Shown one piece after another: positions 45,921 to 59,233 of a stretch of 64,000 bases of DNA. Origin of the DNA: Tubulanus polymorphus (taxonomy: Eukaryota > Nemertea > Palaeonemertea > Tubulaniformes > Tubulanidae); contig NC_134035.1 of NCBI RefSeq assembly GCF_964204645.1, positions 9,486,501 to 9,550,500 on the forward strand, written 5' to 3'. The notes below the pieces were generated by a model that worked only from the letters and a program-made list of their open reading frames with translations, was not told the DNA's origin and ran no database searches. Position 1 is the first letter of the stretch. Each line of letters begins with the position of its first letter. Position numbers and translations under genes: made by a program.

Positions 45921-46380
45921 CACGTTAGAAATCTTGACACTGCCCCGTTACGATTCTAATAGACATCTTTATTCCGTAAATTGTTTTAAAAGCCACTTCA
46001 CGGAACACAGGAGGGAGGGGGGTGGCGCTGATGAGCTAATTTGACCGTCGGGGATCCCGATTCCTAGAACAAGTAATTCGTAAAACGTAATTCGTAACTC
46101 GTAAAACATGACATAGAAAATAACGACAAATATTCTAATTTTTGTTACTTTATTGGTTAGGATAATACGTCAGAATATACGAATTAACTAATTAAAATGT
46201 GTCCTTTTTGTACGGGAACATGATTTGAAAATGTTGCTGCAGATTCTGTAACAGAACATATTCACAACCAGGTACATAGAACTGGGTTACATACATCTAT
46301 TCCAAGCAAAATGTTTCTTTTGTTTAACATACTTTAGAAAGATTTTCATCAATTTCTATTTGTCAGCATCGCAAATAGAT

Positions 46381-49300
46381 TTAAGCCACAGTAATGGCGT
46401 GTTTGAAGAAATCTTCACCTTCTCGGCCATCCATTACGCTAGTTATTGGACGGAGGGGATTTTTGTGTTGAAGCAAATAATTCTAAAATGAAGAATCAAA
46501 TACGAAATATAATATATATTCGACTTGGTTCCACAGTTGTGAGTTAGAGTCAATCCGAGTTAAGACTTTTAAGTTCATTTTCAATGAGTTAACTCAGAGT
46601 CAAATATTAGCACAGAACTGTGGAACTGGGGGTCCTGTAGAAGAAGAGCTAGATTTACCACGCGAAATCAGACTGGGTAATCCCAACGATTTGATCAACT
46701 ATGAATCGTAGCGTCCCCGGGCAAGACACGTTTCCTCATCGCCTCTCCGCCTAGGCATAAATGGGGACCTGGGCTGATTAGATGACTCCCGAGTGCCTGG
46801 CAGCTGCTAGGATGTTACTTCTCCCCGGGGAGAGATGACTGATAAATGGTTAGAGTTTATAGGCTGGGGGTAGAAATGCTGGAAAGTTGAACGCTCTGAG
46901 CAGCTTCGCTGGATTTAGTGCTAGACATCATTATTACTGTTGATTGCTATTATTATCATATCTTAGATACTTCGAAAAACTTACGTGGCCGTATGAAAGG
47001 GAATTTTTGCGTTCCGAGGTCGATGCACCTTTGCCGGTCCATACATACAAATGGTCACCAGTATCAACGATGAACACATCCTGGAATAAGTGATAGTTTG
47101 AAAATAAAGAACACACTTCATACCGAATACGGTACGAGACTTAAAGGTATAGATTCAAAGGATCAAAAACTTAATTACTTTTATATCAAGAATTAAAATC
47201 TTAAGTTCAAAGACAAGGTTTCGGATCTTTTTAAACATCACATATCAAATACATCTTTTCAATCTTTGTATATATCAGTTTTTAATCCGGTATTCTATTC
47301 TCCGTGTCTGAGTGTATGATTGCGATGCAAACTTACTGCTGAATCGAGCATACTTTTCTTAATGTCGCCCTGAGCAACTTCGCTGAATTCAAGTTTTCCA
47401 CTCGCATCTGACAATCTATAGACATACAAGCAATATACCAATAACAAGGATGTTAAAAACTTTATAAATGTTACTGTTTAGTGATTTTTTGAATCGAGCT
47501 GGATCTTTACTTGAAGAGTCGTTTCACGTCTTTAGTGATTCCCGAATCGGTGTCGTCGTCGTTCGCGTCAGCTTCCGGGCACGTGACGGGAAGCATACTC
47601 AAAAACTGTTTCTGAAAAAAAAACCGCGGAACTTCGATGATTCAGAAATATCAATACTACATTCAACCAAATGATATAGAAATACAGTAAACCTCGCCTT
47701 ACTCCGACATAGCCAACTCTAGCGACTTATTATTAACTATGACAAATGACAAATATCGAATTTCTAACGTATTTTGTATCCCTGTTTGCCTGAGTTTGGC
47801 AAGGTTTACAGTATATAGTTTGGAGGTTGAATAAAGGCACATACAACTTCTTCTTCCGTTGCGCCTTCCTCGTCAACAACTTCTATCTCCGCTCCGTGAC
47901 GTTCACTTCGCATTTTGCTCGCGCAGGTTATCGCCTGCGAAAAGACGGAGAAACGATAATGGAGTCATCATCTGAACCGAATGCTATGATCAGAAATTAC
48001 CAATTTAATGCTCTATTCTAACTTTACTGATAAGCCCTCAGGTTAAGTTCAATGAAAGAGAAAATCCGATAAATAAAACATCGGCATTACTTAAGTTTTG
48101 TGGAGTTTGCTGATTTTATGCAATTACCTTAAATTTTTCATCCTTGTTGGCATTTTTGCCGATCATCTGATACAGTTTTTTGCCGAAATCCAGGATGAAA
48201 CAATCGTCCGAATTCAACGATTTCTGACAGAATGGGACCTAGAAAAGATGAGGAATTCTTTAAGTTGGACTCGTGCTCACAAGTTAGTGTATGTATTTGA
48301 TCATCCCGATCGTATTTTGTTTTCTCCATGGATTTTTTCAATTATCCACCGAAGCAATTCACATTTCACCTTCCGCAATTGTTTATTTTTCACACAGTTA
48401 GTGGGTATGGAAAATTGGGCTATGACTGATATAGTCCTAATGAACTAACATACCTCCTTTACAAGAACATTGTTTCGACCACCGACAATTTGTAGAAGTC
48501 TCGGCTCGTACTTTTCAGTTGTGACGTGCCTGAAACCCGAATCTGCGCCGCCTTTCAGTAATCTGATCGAAAAAAATAACAACGATATATTTCTACGTGA
48601 CTCGCTCACGTTCGCATCACATTTTGATTCAACAAGGGTCTTACTCGATTGTGCCGAAATAGCTTTGGAATAGATCCGATTCGTGACCTTGAACCTCTCG
48701 ATGCTGAATCGGTTTGTCGTCGAGGAAAGTATCGAGCTCGACAGTTTTATAAGCGGCAGTGCCGTATTCATCCTTCCAAAAAGAAATTCACCAGCAATTT
48801 ATGATAGATTAAATGTATAATGATATTGTTACAATATACGGCGCACACCAAGGATCATCTCTTCCACCTCCCTGTACATGTACTACTATGTAATATAGAG
48901 TATACATTACTGCTGGGCCTCCTAATAGACGAATTGACTGATTTGATATTTGTTTTGAATTCGATAGGATTTGTTTCTGAGCTTTCATAATTAAACAATG
49001 CGCTGATACGGATATTTCGATGCGTGCTGTCTACCTGCGTGCTATCTGCGCCGATCCAGAAATGTACGTCATACTCGAAGCCATCCTCTCCGGGCGGTTT
49101 GAATTTCTGAAATATCAATTATGACGGAGGTATTCTATTACACAGAATATGTGATATTTACATTACCGGGGAGGGAAGGGGGAGGGGGGCTTTTTTATGT
49201 AACAATCCTCTATGTGCGCAAAATAGGGGTTTACTGCAACAGACGTTACTGAAACTGAAACTGAAACTGTTACGTTGAAAAAAATAACAACGTCTAAATT

Positions 49301-50885
49301 AATAGCCCGTTAAGCGGATTGAGTTTGTTATATAACAATGAACCGGCAATAATTTCAATTTATGACTTACGTTCAGGACTATATAACTGTCACCGTCGAA
49401 GAATTTTCCATAGTCCTCTTTAGGCCATGGCGTAGGCACGAATTTCTATATGAGAAAAAAATTCGTTTGTTAAAATTCGTAGATTGTATTTAGCTTGCGT
49501 GTGTTTTATCTATCTTAATAAACAAGGCTGGCTTTCACAGCTATAGGTCGAATTTGACTGGAATGACGGGAGTCGGAAATTAATCATCAGACTTATTTCC
49601 AGCCAACACGAGTGAGATTATTATGTTGATAACATTAAAACAAGCTTGGATATATTCAGGCGTACTAACGCACATATACGTACCACAATTCGCCAAATGA
49701 AGATTGCCTCCTCGTCCGTTTTGTTCACGACGTGCCAGGCTTTTTCTGTCTCGGCCGATTTTTCTTGAAGATTAGAAAATCAGAAAATGTTTGAAAATAT
49801 AAGTCGCGAACAAGCGAACAATAGGCGACCGTAGAGACGTGAACCCGTATTCGTGAACTTTTATGTATCGTTTATTTTCCCAGCAAATCGTCATAAGAAT
49901 TCCCTATTCGACCTGGTTCCCGTTTTGTCATTGCTTAAGAATGTTAAATAAATACTGGGACATTGATATAATTCATATGCTTTTGGATACGAACGGCACA
50001 TGTACAGTTACACTCATAGAACGAAGGGTTCTACCGTAGAACCTTTGGGGTTCTTTGGTTTGCCTCCCAGGGAGAACCCTTAAAGATACACCAAAGAACC
50101 ATTTTTGTAGGGTTCTTAAAAGAACGTCTGTTTAAGAAGGTTCTTTAAAGAACCATTCCATACAAAGGGTCTTTGTCAAGAACCCTAGATTCTCGAAGAA
50201 CCCCAATCTACATGCTATATTGCCGGAGAATCTTAAAGCTTCACCGAGAACCCATGGGTTCTTCAAAGAACCCCTGAATGACCCTTTGTTCTAACGGTGA
50301 GGCTGTTAATATGGGGAGCAAACTTACTCTTGATTTCTCTTTCTAGCGGGGTCCCGAACAGGGCAAGATTCGAATCTTTCCAGTCGTATTTCTTAGCTTT
50401 TGTCAAACCTAAAATATTAAGAAAAAAAATCGATGGCGACGTGTGTGTGCCATTTACAGATGATAATACCAGCTGTCGGAGGTGGAAATGTATCCATGGA
50501 CAACCAGATTAGAACTGGTGATCATTTCCAGTCGTGCACAGCCTGCCTGGTGTGTATGTGCTCGGTGATGTATTATGATCAGTAATGAACAGTAATGTGT
50601 TTCTGAAGCTTATTTATGAAGTTATTAGAAATCTCTCTGAATGATCAGATATAGTTTTTGGTATCTAAACTGAACATTCAGTGCGGTGTAAATGAATTTG
50701 ATACCAATGGCCCGAATGGGAATAATTTATTCGGCAATGTGACGGCGTTTGACGAGTATATACGTAGTCAAAACTGGTAACTTTTTACTGTCCATGTCTT
50801 ATGTACGAAACGTATGCGAGAATGAAGAATTTGAAATGTTGAAAAATGTTACATTCACTCTTTACAAAACACACTTACCAGCCAT
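46381..50885 (-). CDS. Gelsolin-like actin-severing/capping protein, copy A
   Basis: Thirteen coding exons, in transcript order: 50885-50879, 50408-50328, 49763-49684, 49445-49371, 49106-49035, 48772-48645, 48562-48454, 48238-48128, 47934-47845, 47611-47511, 47415-47337, 47080-46985, 46482-46381. All are GT-AG with matching phases and give 376 residues, the usual size of three-repeat invertebrate gelsolin-like/severin proteins. Repeat 1 (about 30-150) has GDSYIVLN and [18 protein letters not shown]; repeat 2 (about 185-255) has [18 protein letters not shown]; repeat 3 (about 285-376) has [30 protein letters not shown] and [12 protein letters not shown]. The acidic positions typical of gelsolin calcium sites are kept. 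The family caps and severs actin filaments in the cytoplasm under calcium control. The start codon is in a 7-nt coding exon (ATGGCTG). Copy B lies directly upstream in the same orientation. Confidence 0.9.
46527..46630. mobile_element. MITE of the GTTCCACAG family (second copy)
   Basis: Ends GGTTCCACAGTTGTGAGTTA and AACTGTGGAACTGG, interior GAGTTAACTCAGAGTC. It lies in the last intron of gelsolin-like copy A. Confidence 0.6.
46650..46920. repeat. SINE-like element with conserved core
   Basis: Contains CCGCCTAGGCATAAATGGGGACC, resembling the TAGGTATAAATGGGTACC core shared by several metazoan tRNA-derived SINEs. The Pol III head is not well preserved. It lies in the last intron of copy A. Confidence 0.4.
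49998..50300. repeat. Cluster of AAGAACCC/GGGTTCTT palindromic repeats
   Basis: More than ten alternating GGGTTCTT and AAGAACC motifs in 300 bp, including perfect palindromes such as GGTTCTTTAAAGAACC. The outer ends (CATAGAACGAAGGGTTCT and ACCCTTTGTTCTAACGG) are roughly inverted, suggesting a foldback element. It lies in intron 2 of gelsolin-like copy A. Confidence 0.75.
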
Positions 50886-51470
50886 GTTAGTGTCGCAGTG
50901 TCCGCGCTGTGAGATAGATATGCAGCGATAGAAGCCTAACGTGAGTCACCCAACCAGCGTTCAAACACACGACTGAAATAACACCCGGCGAGAGTCACAT
51001 TAAATATTTATCAAGTGCTCTTACGGCGACAACTGAAATTAACGAGATCACAATACGCCGTCATCATAAATCATCAACGCTATCTATTTACAGCCTATTG
51101 TTGTTTTTTTTATTACGTGTTTTGTCAGTTGTTATAAGAACCGTGTTTATACCAGGAAGTCGGACGGCCTACATTTTCATAATACCGATTAAAAACACGA
51201 TAAAGCTAATGCATAGCTAGACAATTTAAGCGGCTTATTTTACTACAAAAAGTTAAAGAGGGGGGGGGCGCGTTACCGCGTTATGAATTACACCTGCTAC
51301 TAATGGCAAAATATACATGTATATGTATTTGTATATAAATATTCATAATGATTATTCTATGGATGTGGATGCGAATATTTAGGTTTGCGAGCATTTTTGT
51401 ATTACATTTTGATCGGCCTTTCGCTCACCAGGTCAAACTAACACTGTCCCCAAACTGAACGACTTACCTT

Positions 51471-51650
51471 CTACGACACACACACACGCACACTATCAGT
51501 AAGACGTCTCGACCGATAAAAACGTGCGTCAACAGCGCAGAAATGCAAAAACACTGATATGAACAATGCACAGTACTATACCGCCTTGTATGTGCTGTCA
51601 ACCTAAATACGAGACTAGTAGCGAGTGGCTGTTCTCCTACGTAGATCATA
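51471..51650 (-). other. Probable 5' untranslated exon of gelsolin-like copy A
   Basis: On the minus strand a strong donor GTAGAAG|GTAAGTC ends an exon at about 51471, and an acceptor CTATCTCACAG lies at about 50914, shortly before the ATG. The upstream limit is unknown. Copy B shows the same arrangement. Confidence 0.35.
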
Positions 51651-51980
51651 CCATGGACGTACGTCCATGATCATACTGTGTAAAAAGTCATGGCGCTTTA
51701 TGAATAGAAATAGTACTTCGTTGAAAATTTCGTTCGACCCACTTTCGCGAGAGTCATAAGCATGAGTGTTTTGCATATTTTAGACTATCAAATTCCATTT
51801 TACCCCGGGTAGCGTTTTGCTTAGTTGGGGATCTGGGTGAATGTTCTTTCAAAAAATTGAAAATTGTCTGGTTAGAAAATTCACTTTTTTGAAGGTGAGT
51901 CGTCCATTTGACTTCATACCAAGACATCCAGAGACACGATCGAACGCATATTCCATTATTTTGACTGTAAACTATATAAG

Positions 51981-52161
51981 ATTTGTGGGACGAATATCGT
52001 TACAATAAACGTCAGAGGACCAGAAAACCTGTTCATTATAACCGTCGTTATATCCAGTGTGAAATTATCAAAATTGTCCTAAATTGGATGAAATTCTATA
52101 AGGTCTTTGTAATAACCGATAAAAATCGTTATATCTGGGGTCGTTATAACGAGGTTCCACC
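51981..52161. mobile_element. Degenerate pogo/Tigger-like MITE
   Basis: Right end TCGTTATAACGAGGTTCCACC and interior GGACCAGAAAACC, TATATCCAGTGTGAAATT match the other pogo-like copies; the left end is eroded. Confidence 0.5.
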
Positions 52162-52625
52162 AACATCTTGTCTATCATTCCCCCGAACCGATAATCACAG
52201 GAATCAGTGAGCACGGTAACAATCTTCCGAAAATAATTTTTTTTAAAAGAGCGGTTTCATTCACATATGCATTTATTTCATCGATAACCATTTACAAATA
52301 CGTGATTATTCGCATTCGACGTTTTCGCGTGGTTGAAATCGCATCCTAATATTTGTATAAATGTGCATGAATCAAAATGAAGGCGTGATTTTGAAACATT
52401 GTAAATAAATAGTAAATTAAACAGATGAAATATGCATACGCGATACAGGGCGTATCGTGATAGAGACACTAAACTTATCTAATATAGTTAAATATATATT
52501 TTAAATGCTCGATCGTTCGAAAGCTTCAGAAATGAAAGGATCGTTTAGATTTTTTCAATTAAACAATAAATAGGATCAGCTTTATGCGATAGATATTTCA
52601 GTTCAGTTTGAGTGGATATAAACGT

Positions 52626-52990
52626 TTACATCAAAGATCTGTGGAACGCCTTTCCTTCGCGACCATCGATCACACGTGTAATAGGACGCAATGGATTCTT
52701 CGTCTTCGTCAGGTAATTCTGTAATACACGACAAAGGAAATTATCGCTAAGATAAAAACAAGAAAATTATTATCTACTTATTTGTATTACTTATCATCAA
52801 TTTTTTTTCATGGGACCTGGACGCCCATAGTGATTGAACAGCCTCTGTTTAAGGTCCATCATCAATTTATTAATTCTATTATATATCATGTATTTTTTGT
52901 AATATAATTGATAAATATCATTATAGAAATATAATATTATATATATATTATTATTATTATTATTATTATTTATATTATTATTATTATTTA

Positions 52991-53022
<32 letters not shown>

Positions 53023-53025
53023 TTA

Positions 53026-53083
<58 letters not shown>

Positions 53084-53097
53084 TATTATTATTATTA

Positions 53098-53134
<37 letters not shown>

Positions 53135-56100
53135 GCATATACCCACCAGGTTTATGCATATAGACTTACGTGACCGTACGCCATTCCATTTCTTATTTCG
53201 TTGGTAGACGCCTGGCGGCCGACCCACACATACAGTTCATCACCGGTATCCAAAAAGAAAACATCCTAAAATATCGAACAGATTCTTATTAGATACAGTC
53301 TAGAATTACATAATAAGTTTAAGTTAATTTTCAACGGTTTTACCTTGTTACAGAGCATGCTCTTGTTCACATTGCCCTCGGCAATCTTCTTAAAGTCCAG
53401 CTTGCCACTAGAGTCTGACAAACTGAAAAAATCGACACATATATGAATATGGACTTGCAATAATGATAATCATCTATTTTGTGTTATGTGCATTTTCGCT
53501 GCTGATTGGAATTTATCAACGGGTATACGTACGAGCAATTATCACCAATAATGTAGGAAGCCATTCGATATCAACTTTAGTGAAGCACGGCTAAAAAGCA
53601 TTTTAAAAAGGGTATTTTTTTCTTAGAAGCTGGTGTTTTTCCTTATCGTGGCTCAGTATGTGAACTATTTTATGAAGTTAGTGGTGAGTTGTATTAGTGT
53701 GAAAAGCGTGCTCGCAGATGGGGTACCGTGATAGCGTGAACAATCGGTAAAACGTAAATCGTGTTTGGAAAGTTAGTCATGTTTCATGCTGTGAAATTTA
53801 GATAACATCTCCTCGGGTCCTGACGTCGAAGAAACGACCGATGTACACGCGTCCATTCTGTGCGTCTGTATGTACTTCGTATTGCCTTAAAAACAACATC
53901 GGTATTTACTGGGCGGATAGATCCAACATTTAAAGAAAGAGACACCGACGACATCTCCACCACGACAGACACCACCGATCAACAAACTTACTCCACACGT
54001 GATTCGGTTTGTTTCGATTTACCGCAACACACGAAAGAGCCACTCTCATCACCGGAGTCGTCCGCCCGACTACTGAATCAATATATCACACAATTACAGA
54101 CGGAGCGTTCCTCCAAAAATCCACAGATACAGTGTGTATTTACAGAAGAAAAATGTTTGTGGGGGTTAAAATTAGATTTACTACATAATCGTTTAACTAC
54201 TACTAACTACCTAAAAAGTGTAGGCCTTCGTTTTAACACTATGACCCAATTCCACAGTTGCATTAACTGACTCGAGGTAAGCGTAGTTAATTTTGAATCC
54301 TATCCTTTTATCCTATCCAACAACTGTCGAACAGGGTCTAGTTTTGTTAAACCATAGCAAACATTCCAATTTATGCACTTATGTTATTTTGAGAGTTTCA
54401 TTATGCGCAGAACAGAAGTAACTTAAATTGTATAACGCATTCGCATCAGTGGTCCCCGGCGGCGAAGTAATTCAGAACTCCGCCATTGCTGCATACACGC
54501 ATGTTGGCAAAATCTTAACGAAAATAACATTACACGAACTGATAAGGAAAGTGATGTGATGCACTGATAGAAAATGAGAGACGATTGGTCCCTCGAAATT
54601 GACGGATGACGTCAGATTACGATCGAAATAAGATGATAGAATGAGAAACACTGGTGGCTCGAAATAAAACTCAGAGATGGTGAAATTGAGGAGAATGCAC
54701 TTAAAAACGCAAAGAATAAAAGAAAGAAAATTGAAAAGAATGACAGAGAATTGCCGATTGAAATAATGGATCGAAATGAAACTCAGTGATGATGAAATTG
54801 AAGAAACTAATTCAAAAATAAAAAGAATAATAAAAGACGAAAAAAGAGTGACAAAGTTTTTACATACACATTCACGTAATAGATATACATATAAAACATT
54901 GATAAATCGTGCGCCGCGTTTTTTCGCGTTTAGCACAATTAGCAGCAGCGGCTATATAACATTATTTACCTGTCCGACAACCTAGATTTACACGTGGAGA
55001 AAATAGAATATGTTTAAACGTACGTTTTTTTCGCTGTCCATTTTGTAATCATATAGACACTCATTTTCATTAAAAGCTTTATCATCAGCCACTACACGAT
55101 CGGAAATTCATCACTTTTTAGAAATATAGTCTTGTTTAAGATGAAGGATTTTTGGAATTCGGGTCCGCAATATTGCATTAGCAGATGTTGGATTGAAGAA
55201 ATCGATTAAGCGAATATCTCACCGGTATAAAACTTTGATTTTCTCAACTCCGTCGGTTTCATCTTCGTCGTCATCGATGGCCTCATCGGGCAAAAGATTT
55301 TTGAATTCATCCTACGAAAAGAGATATCAAAATACATTATTGTAACGGTAGATTTGGTTACGTGACGGTAATAGGAATAAAGTAAATTCTCTGCTAGGAA
55401 AAACTGATTCATCTTATTCAACTTATCGTTTCATTTTTGGGACTTTGTAATAGTAAATCGTAGTTGCAACACAGTTTACTTACAATTTCGCGGGCTGACG
55501 AGGAGCCTTCGTCAATCACGGATAATTCAGCACCATTGTGATCGTTACGCAGTTTTTGTACATATTCCATTGCCTAAAATTGGACAGTTTGAATACAGTA
55601 GTCGATATTCGGTCCCCAGTTAACTCAGACAACCGTGCATACGTCTGGGAATTTCACCAAAGACTATAGATTGCATTAATCAATTCTCATATCGGTTTAA
55701 CTTGGTGAAATACTCACGATTGATAAAACACACATCCGTATTGAGACAATAATGTAGAGAGAATTCCATAATAATAATGAAAAACAGTCAGAAAATGTAA
55801 CTGGAGCTCCAGTTACATTTTCTGACTGTTTTACATCATTTTGTAGGATTCTCTGTACATTGGTGAAATACTGACGGTGAAATGAAATTATGTGCGATAA
55901 AATCGCAGTCAGTTCAGACAACTCTTACCTTTCTTCGTTCGTCTTTGTTGCAGTCTTTTCCGTTGAACTGATAAAGTTTCTTTCCGAAATCAACGACGAA
56001 ACAATCGACGGAGTTCAAACTCTTTCTGGTGAACGTCGCCTGAAAATTATTCGACAACGATCAGAAACAAACGATCTTTGAACCGAAACAAAAATGATGG

Positions 56101-58697
56101 GTATATAATAGCGGGAATTCATACCTCGCGAACCTCGACGTTCTTCTTCTGCCCGAAAATGTGCAGCAGACGCGGCTTGTACTGTTCCGGTGTAACGTGT
56201 CGGAATCCAGAATCAGCACCGCCTTCCATAATTCTGAAAATTATTCATCATAATCGTTGTTAGTAAAAAATAATCATTTCAAAATGCCCTATCTTTGTCG
56301 ACTATATCTTTAATTTCCAGCATTGCATAATAGATTAAATTGAATTTGATTAAAACGGCTTCTAGATGGATAGTGAGCCAAATCCACAGTTGATATGACG
56401 CCTCACAACACGTATATTAATCTCTTCTAGGAATCATAACCCAGATTCTGTACACGGTTTCACAAACAAAATTGACATTTTCGTCAACCTGCTTCGTGAG
56501 GCGTCTTTTGTTTCTGAGTCACTAGTAATGCCTATGCACGAGAATGGAGCAACGGGTTGAAAAACGGGTATTCTAAAATGACAATAGTCAAGCTATCATA
56601 GGCTCATATCCAGTCCGACAAAAACCAGGCAGCGGCCAACTAAAATCTTAATTGAAGCAGCGAAACGAAAACGAATTATATTTCTTTTGGGTTCGAATCC
56701 TTGAAACCGGCAACGTGTCGGTCAGGAATAAGGAACAATATTGGGAACAATATGAATATCAATCAGACATGAATTTGTTTCGAATTGCAGTTCTGTACCG
56801 CAATTAGTTCATGATATCGCAAAGACTATACAGTGTTGTACTAACTCGAGCGTTTTGAAGTACGACTTGAACAACTCCGATTCATGACCTTGAACTTCAC
56901 GGCGTTGGATGGCCTTATCATCCAGGTACGTGTCTAACTCTACAGTTTTGTAGGCAGCTGTTCCGTATTCATCCTACAAGATAAACCTTCCGCATCTTAT
57001 CACCGATTATATGCCCACATTTAATAACATTTTCTCGTTATCACCTGTCAATTTCTAATGTAAAAATCATCATGCGGTACACAAAAATAAAAACGTAAAG
57101 GTAATTCGAATAAATGGATAATCATTAAGCACTTTCAGCATAGCTTCAGTGATGTTTTCTTTTAAGGATATTTCAAAGAACTTCTTAAGTTTTTGATAGC
57201 AAGTCATATAAGATAAAATGAATCAGACAACAGCCCGGGACAACAGAACGAGCTTCGTTCTTTATAGAAGTTTCTGCTGAAAGGTAAGATGTATTACGAA
57301 CCTGGCTGCTGTGTTTTCCGATCCAGAAATGAACGTCGTATTCCCAGTCATCCTCACCGGGGTTCTTGTATTTCTAGAATGTTAAATCGCCGGAGACGAT
57401 TATTTCGTGTGTAACAAGCTCAATGCACCGACACTTCGTATAGAAATAGACTTACGTTTAGGATGATGTAACTATCGCCGCTGTAGAATTTGCCACGATC
57501 TTCCTCGGGCCAAGGTGTCGGTACGAATTTCTGAAAGAAAATCGGAAAGATTCGTAATTCATACCGTCACCATTTTCTCAATCAAAACAGTACAAAATTT
57601 CCGTAGAAATGGAAAATACTAAAGCTCGTATATTATAGCTTGTTGAGTCTTGTTTAATCTAAGCGAGTTCTCGTGTATCGAGCCTTTCTAAGTCGATGTA
57701 TTCACTTACGACTATCTGCCAAATAAACAGTCCAGGTTCGTCTTTAGCATTTACAACAGTCCAAGCCTTTTCGGTTTCTGCAGCCGCCTCTGTAGAAAAT
57801 TGTTTAAGTGAAGTAAAGTTTATTCTGACCTTGAATCAAGTACGAGAATGCTATAAAAATATGTTCATGCAGCATATACGATAATATACACTTTTCTCAT
57901 TAGTCTCTACGTTAATTCCGAAACACATACTATTCAGCATTATAAGGGTACACTAACTGAGGGTTAATATCTTCTGGGTTTTAGTGCGTGACCAGAAATG
58001 GGGTTTAATTAACGCCGCTGTGAGTCATTTTTACCTAATGAATATTTCAGGTAGATTGACGGGAAAAAAATATCTTCCTAACAAACGAAGGCGAAAGCAC
58101 TATAAGATAGAATCGTAGGAGGTTGGTAGTAATATACGCTGTCTATACCGTCTTACAGTGTGGAAAGGTTCGTTCATATAGCGAACTATTATCGTCTGAA
58201 GATAAACCCTGTTCGACTTGTTGTTTATAAACCGTGTATGAAGAAATCTCGAATAACTCTGCATTCATTCGGCTATGCATGTACATTCAAACTCGTTCGA
58301 ATTAACAGAATTCCGCAATATCAAAAATTGATATGAATTATAAAACGAATGTCATTCCCTTAATGCTAAAGCTATAGATATTTTACGCCTACGCTAGATG
58401 TGTTTACAATTCTAACATCCGCATTTTTTAAATTAAAAAGCAAATGAGACATGACTGTAACCGTTGTTCATGAGTGTATCTATGCGTCGAGATATTTCAG
58501 TGATTTTTTAATAACTTACTTTTGATTTCTCGTTCCAGTGGTGTTCCAAACAAGGCAAGATTGGAATCTTTCCAGTCGTATTTCTTCGCTTTCACTAATC
58601 CTGTATTGACGATACAAAAACGACATATATAAATTACAAAAACTCAGAAAATGTGATGTATTGAAATAATAGGGACAGATTCGTTATTACCTGACAT
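52626..58697 (-). CDS. Gelsolin-like actin-severing/capping protein, copy B
   Basis: Thirteen coding exons, in transcript order: 58697-58691, 58600-58520, 57789-57710, 57530-57456, 57373-57302, 56973-56846, 56233-56125, 56039-55929, 55573-55484, 55311-55223, 53422-53344, 53265-53170, 52718-52626, giving 369 residues. Every intron position and phase matches copy A; only the acidic linker exon (89 versus 101 nt) and last exon (93 versus 102 nt) differ in length. Repeats: GDSYIILN and [18 protein letters not shown] (repeat 1), [18 protein letters not shown] (repeat 2), [10 protein letters not shown] and [16 protein letters not shown] (repeat 3). The copies are clearly recent-to-moderate tandem paralogues, since the [20 protein letters not shown] start is the same in both. 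The function is as for copy A: calcium-dependent filament capping and severing. Intron 10 is long (about 1.8 kb) and holds unrelated sequence. Confidence 0.9.
52942..53134. repeat. (ATT)n microsatellite in gelsolin-like copy B intron
   Basis: Nearly pure ATT/TTA array of about 190 bp between the last two exons. Asn- or Ile-rich frames here are artefacts. Confidence 0.95.
53860..54270 (+). other. Unassigned open frame in copy B intron 10
   Basis: A 136-codon plus-strand frame without ATG start, with coding-like composition from about 53900 ([36 protein letters not shown]). It lies antisense within a gelsolin-like intron and resembles nothing I recognise. A fragment of a transposable-element protein is possible. 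Confidence 0.2.
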
Positions 58698-58731
58698 GAT
58701 TGCGTGATTCGGATCAAGTTGTGATAACCTG
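58691..58731 (-). other. Start-codon exon of gelsolin-like copy B
   Basis: An acceptor (AATTTTCAG) ends at about 58732 on the minus strand, giving a 41-nt exon that carries 34 nt of 5' UTR and the 7-nt coding start ATGTCAG before the donor GTAATA. The tiny coding start exon is shared with copy A. Confidence 0.6.
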
Positions 58732-59233
58732 AAAATTAATTGATTCCACGAGTAAAACAAACTATATCCTATAATTATCGTAAGACTCCTCGCCACTTTA
58801 AACAGCGTTTTGTGAATTGGTAAAGAATGCAGATTGAAAACCGAGATTTCGGTAAGCGCGATGTAAACTTCTTCTTCGGCACCTTTTATCTAAGACGCTA
58901 CTAAACCATACTAATCTTCTACGCGTTAAATAACAGAAACAATTAGACAGAATTTATTACTATTAAGTAAACACGTTCTACCTTTGATCATTATGCCGAT
59001 GTTTACAGACAGTGTTTATTATAGATTTAGGTATACTTTTTAAAGGTATTGCTACGCGTTGTAGGCCAGATCCGTCCGTAAAAATATCCAAGCTAAGAGG
59101 TATCCATTACCAAACTTCATTGTGAAAATAGAAGAACCGATACATGCGTGCACCTAACTGTTTGGTGAGTATTCGAAATCCCGGCTACACAATAATTCAA
59201 GCATTTTGGCGTGGACGAAACCAAATTCCAACC

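Larger units (their letters stand above)
43514..46380. other. Spacer with clustered foldback elements, 3' of the gelsolin-like genes
   Basis: No gene was recognised. It holds tandem foldbacks at 44521-44750, repeated CCCAGTTTCAC/GTGAAACTGG phrases to about 45150, and a foldback at 45681-45920. A TTTATT near 46149 gives AATAAA on the minus strand, a plausible poly(A) signal for the first gelsolin-like gene. Confidence 0.5.

Noticed and set aside
52797-53227. Poly-Asn and poly-Ile frames
   Set aside because: Produced by the (ATT)n microsatellite inside a gelsolin-like intron.
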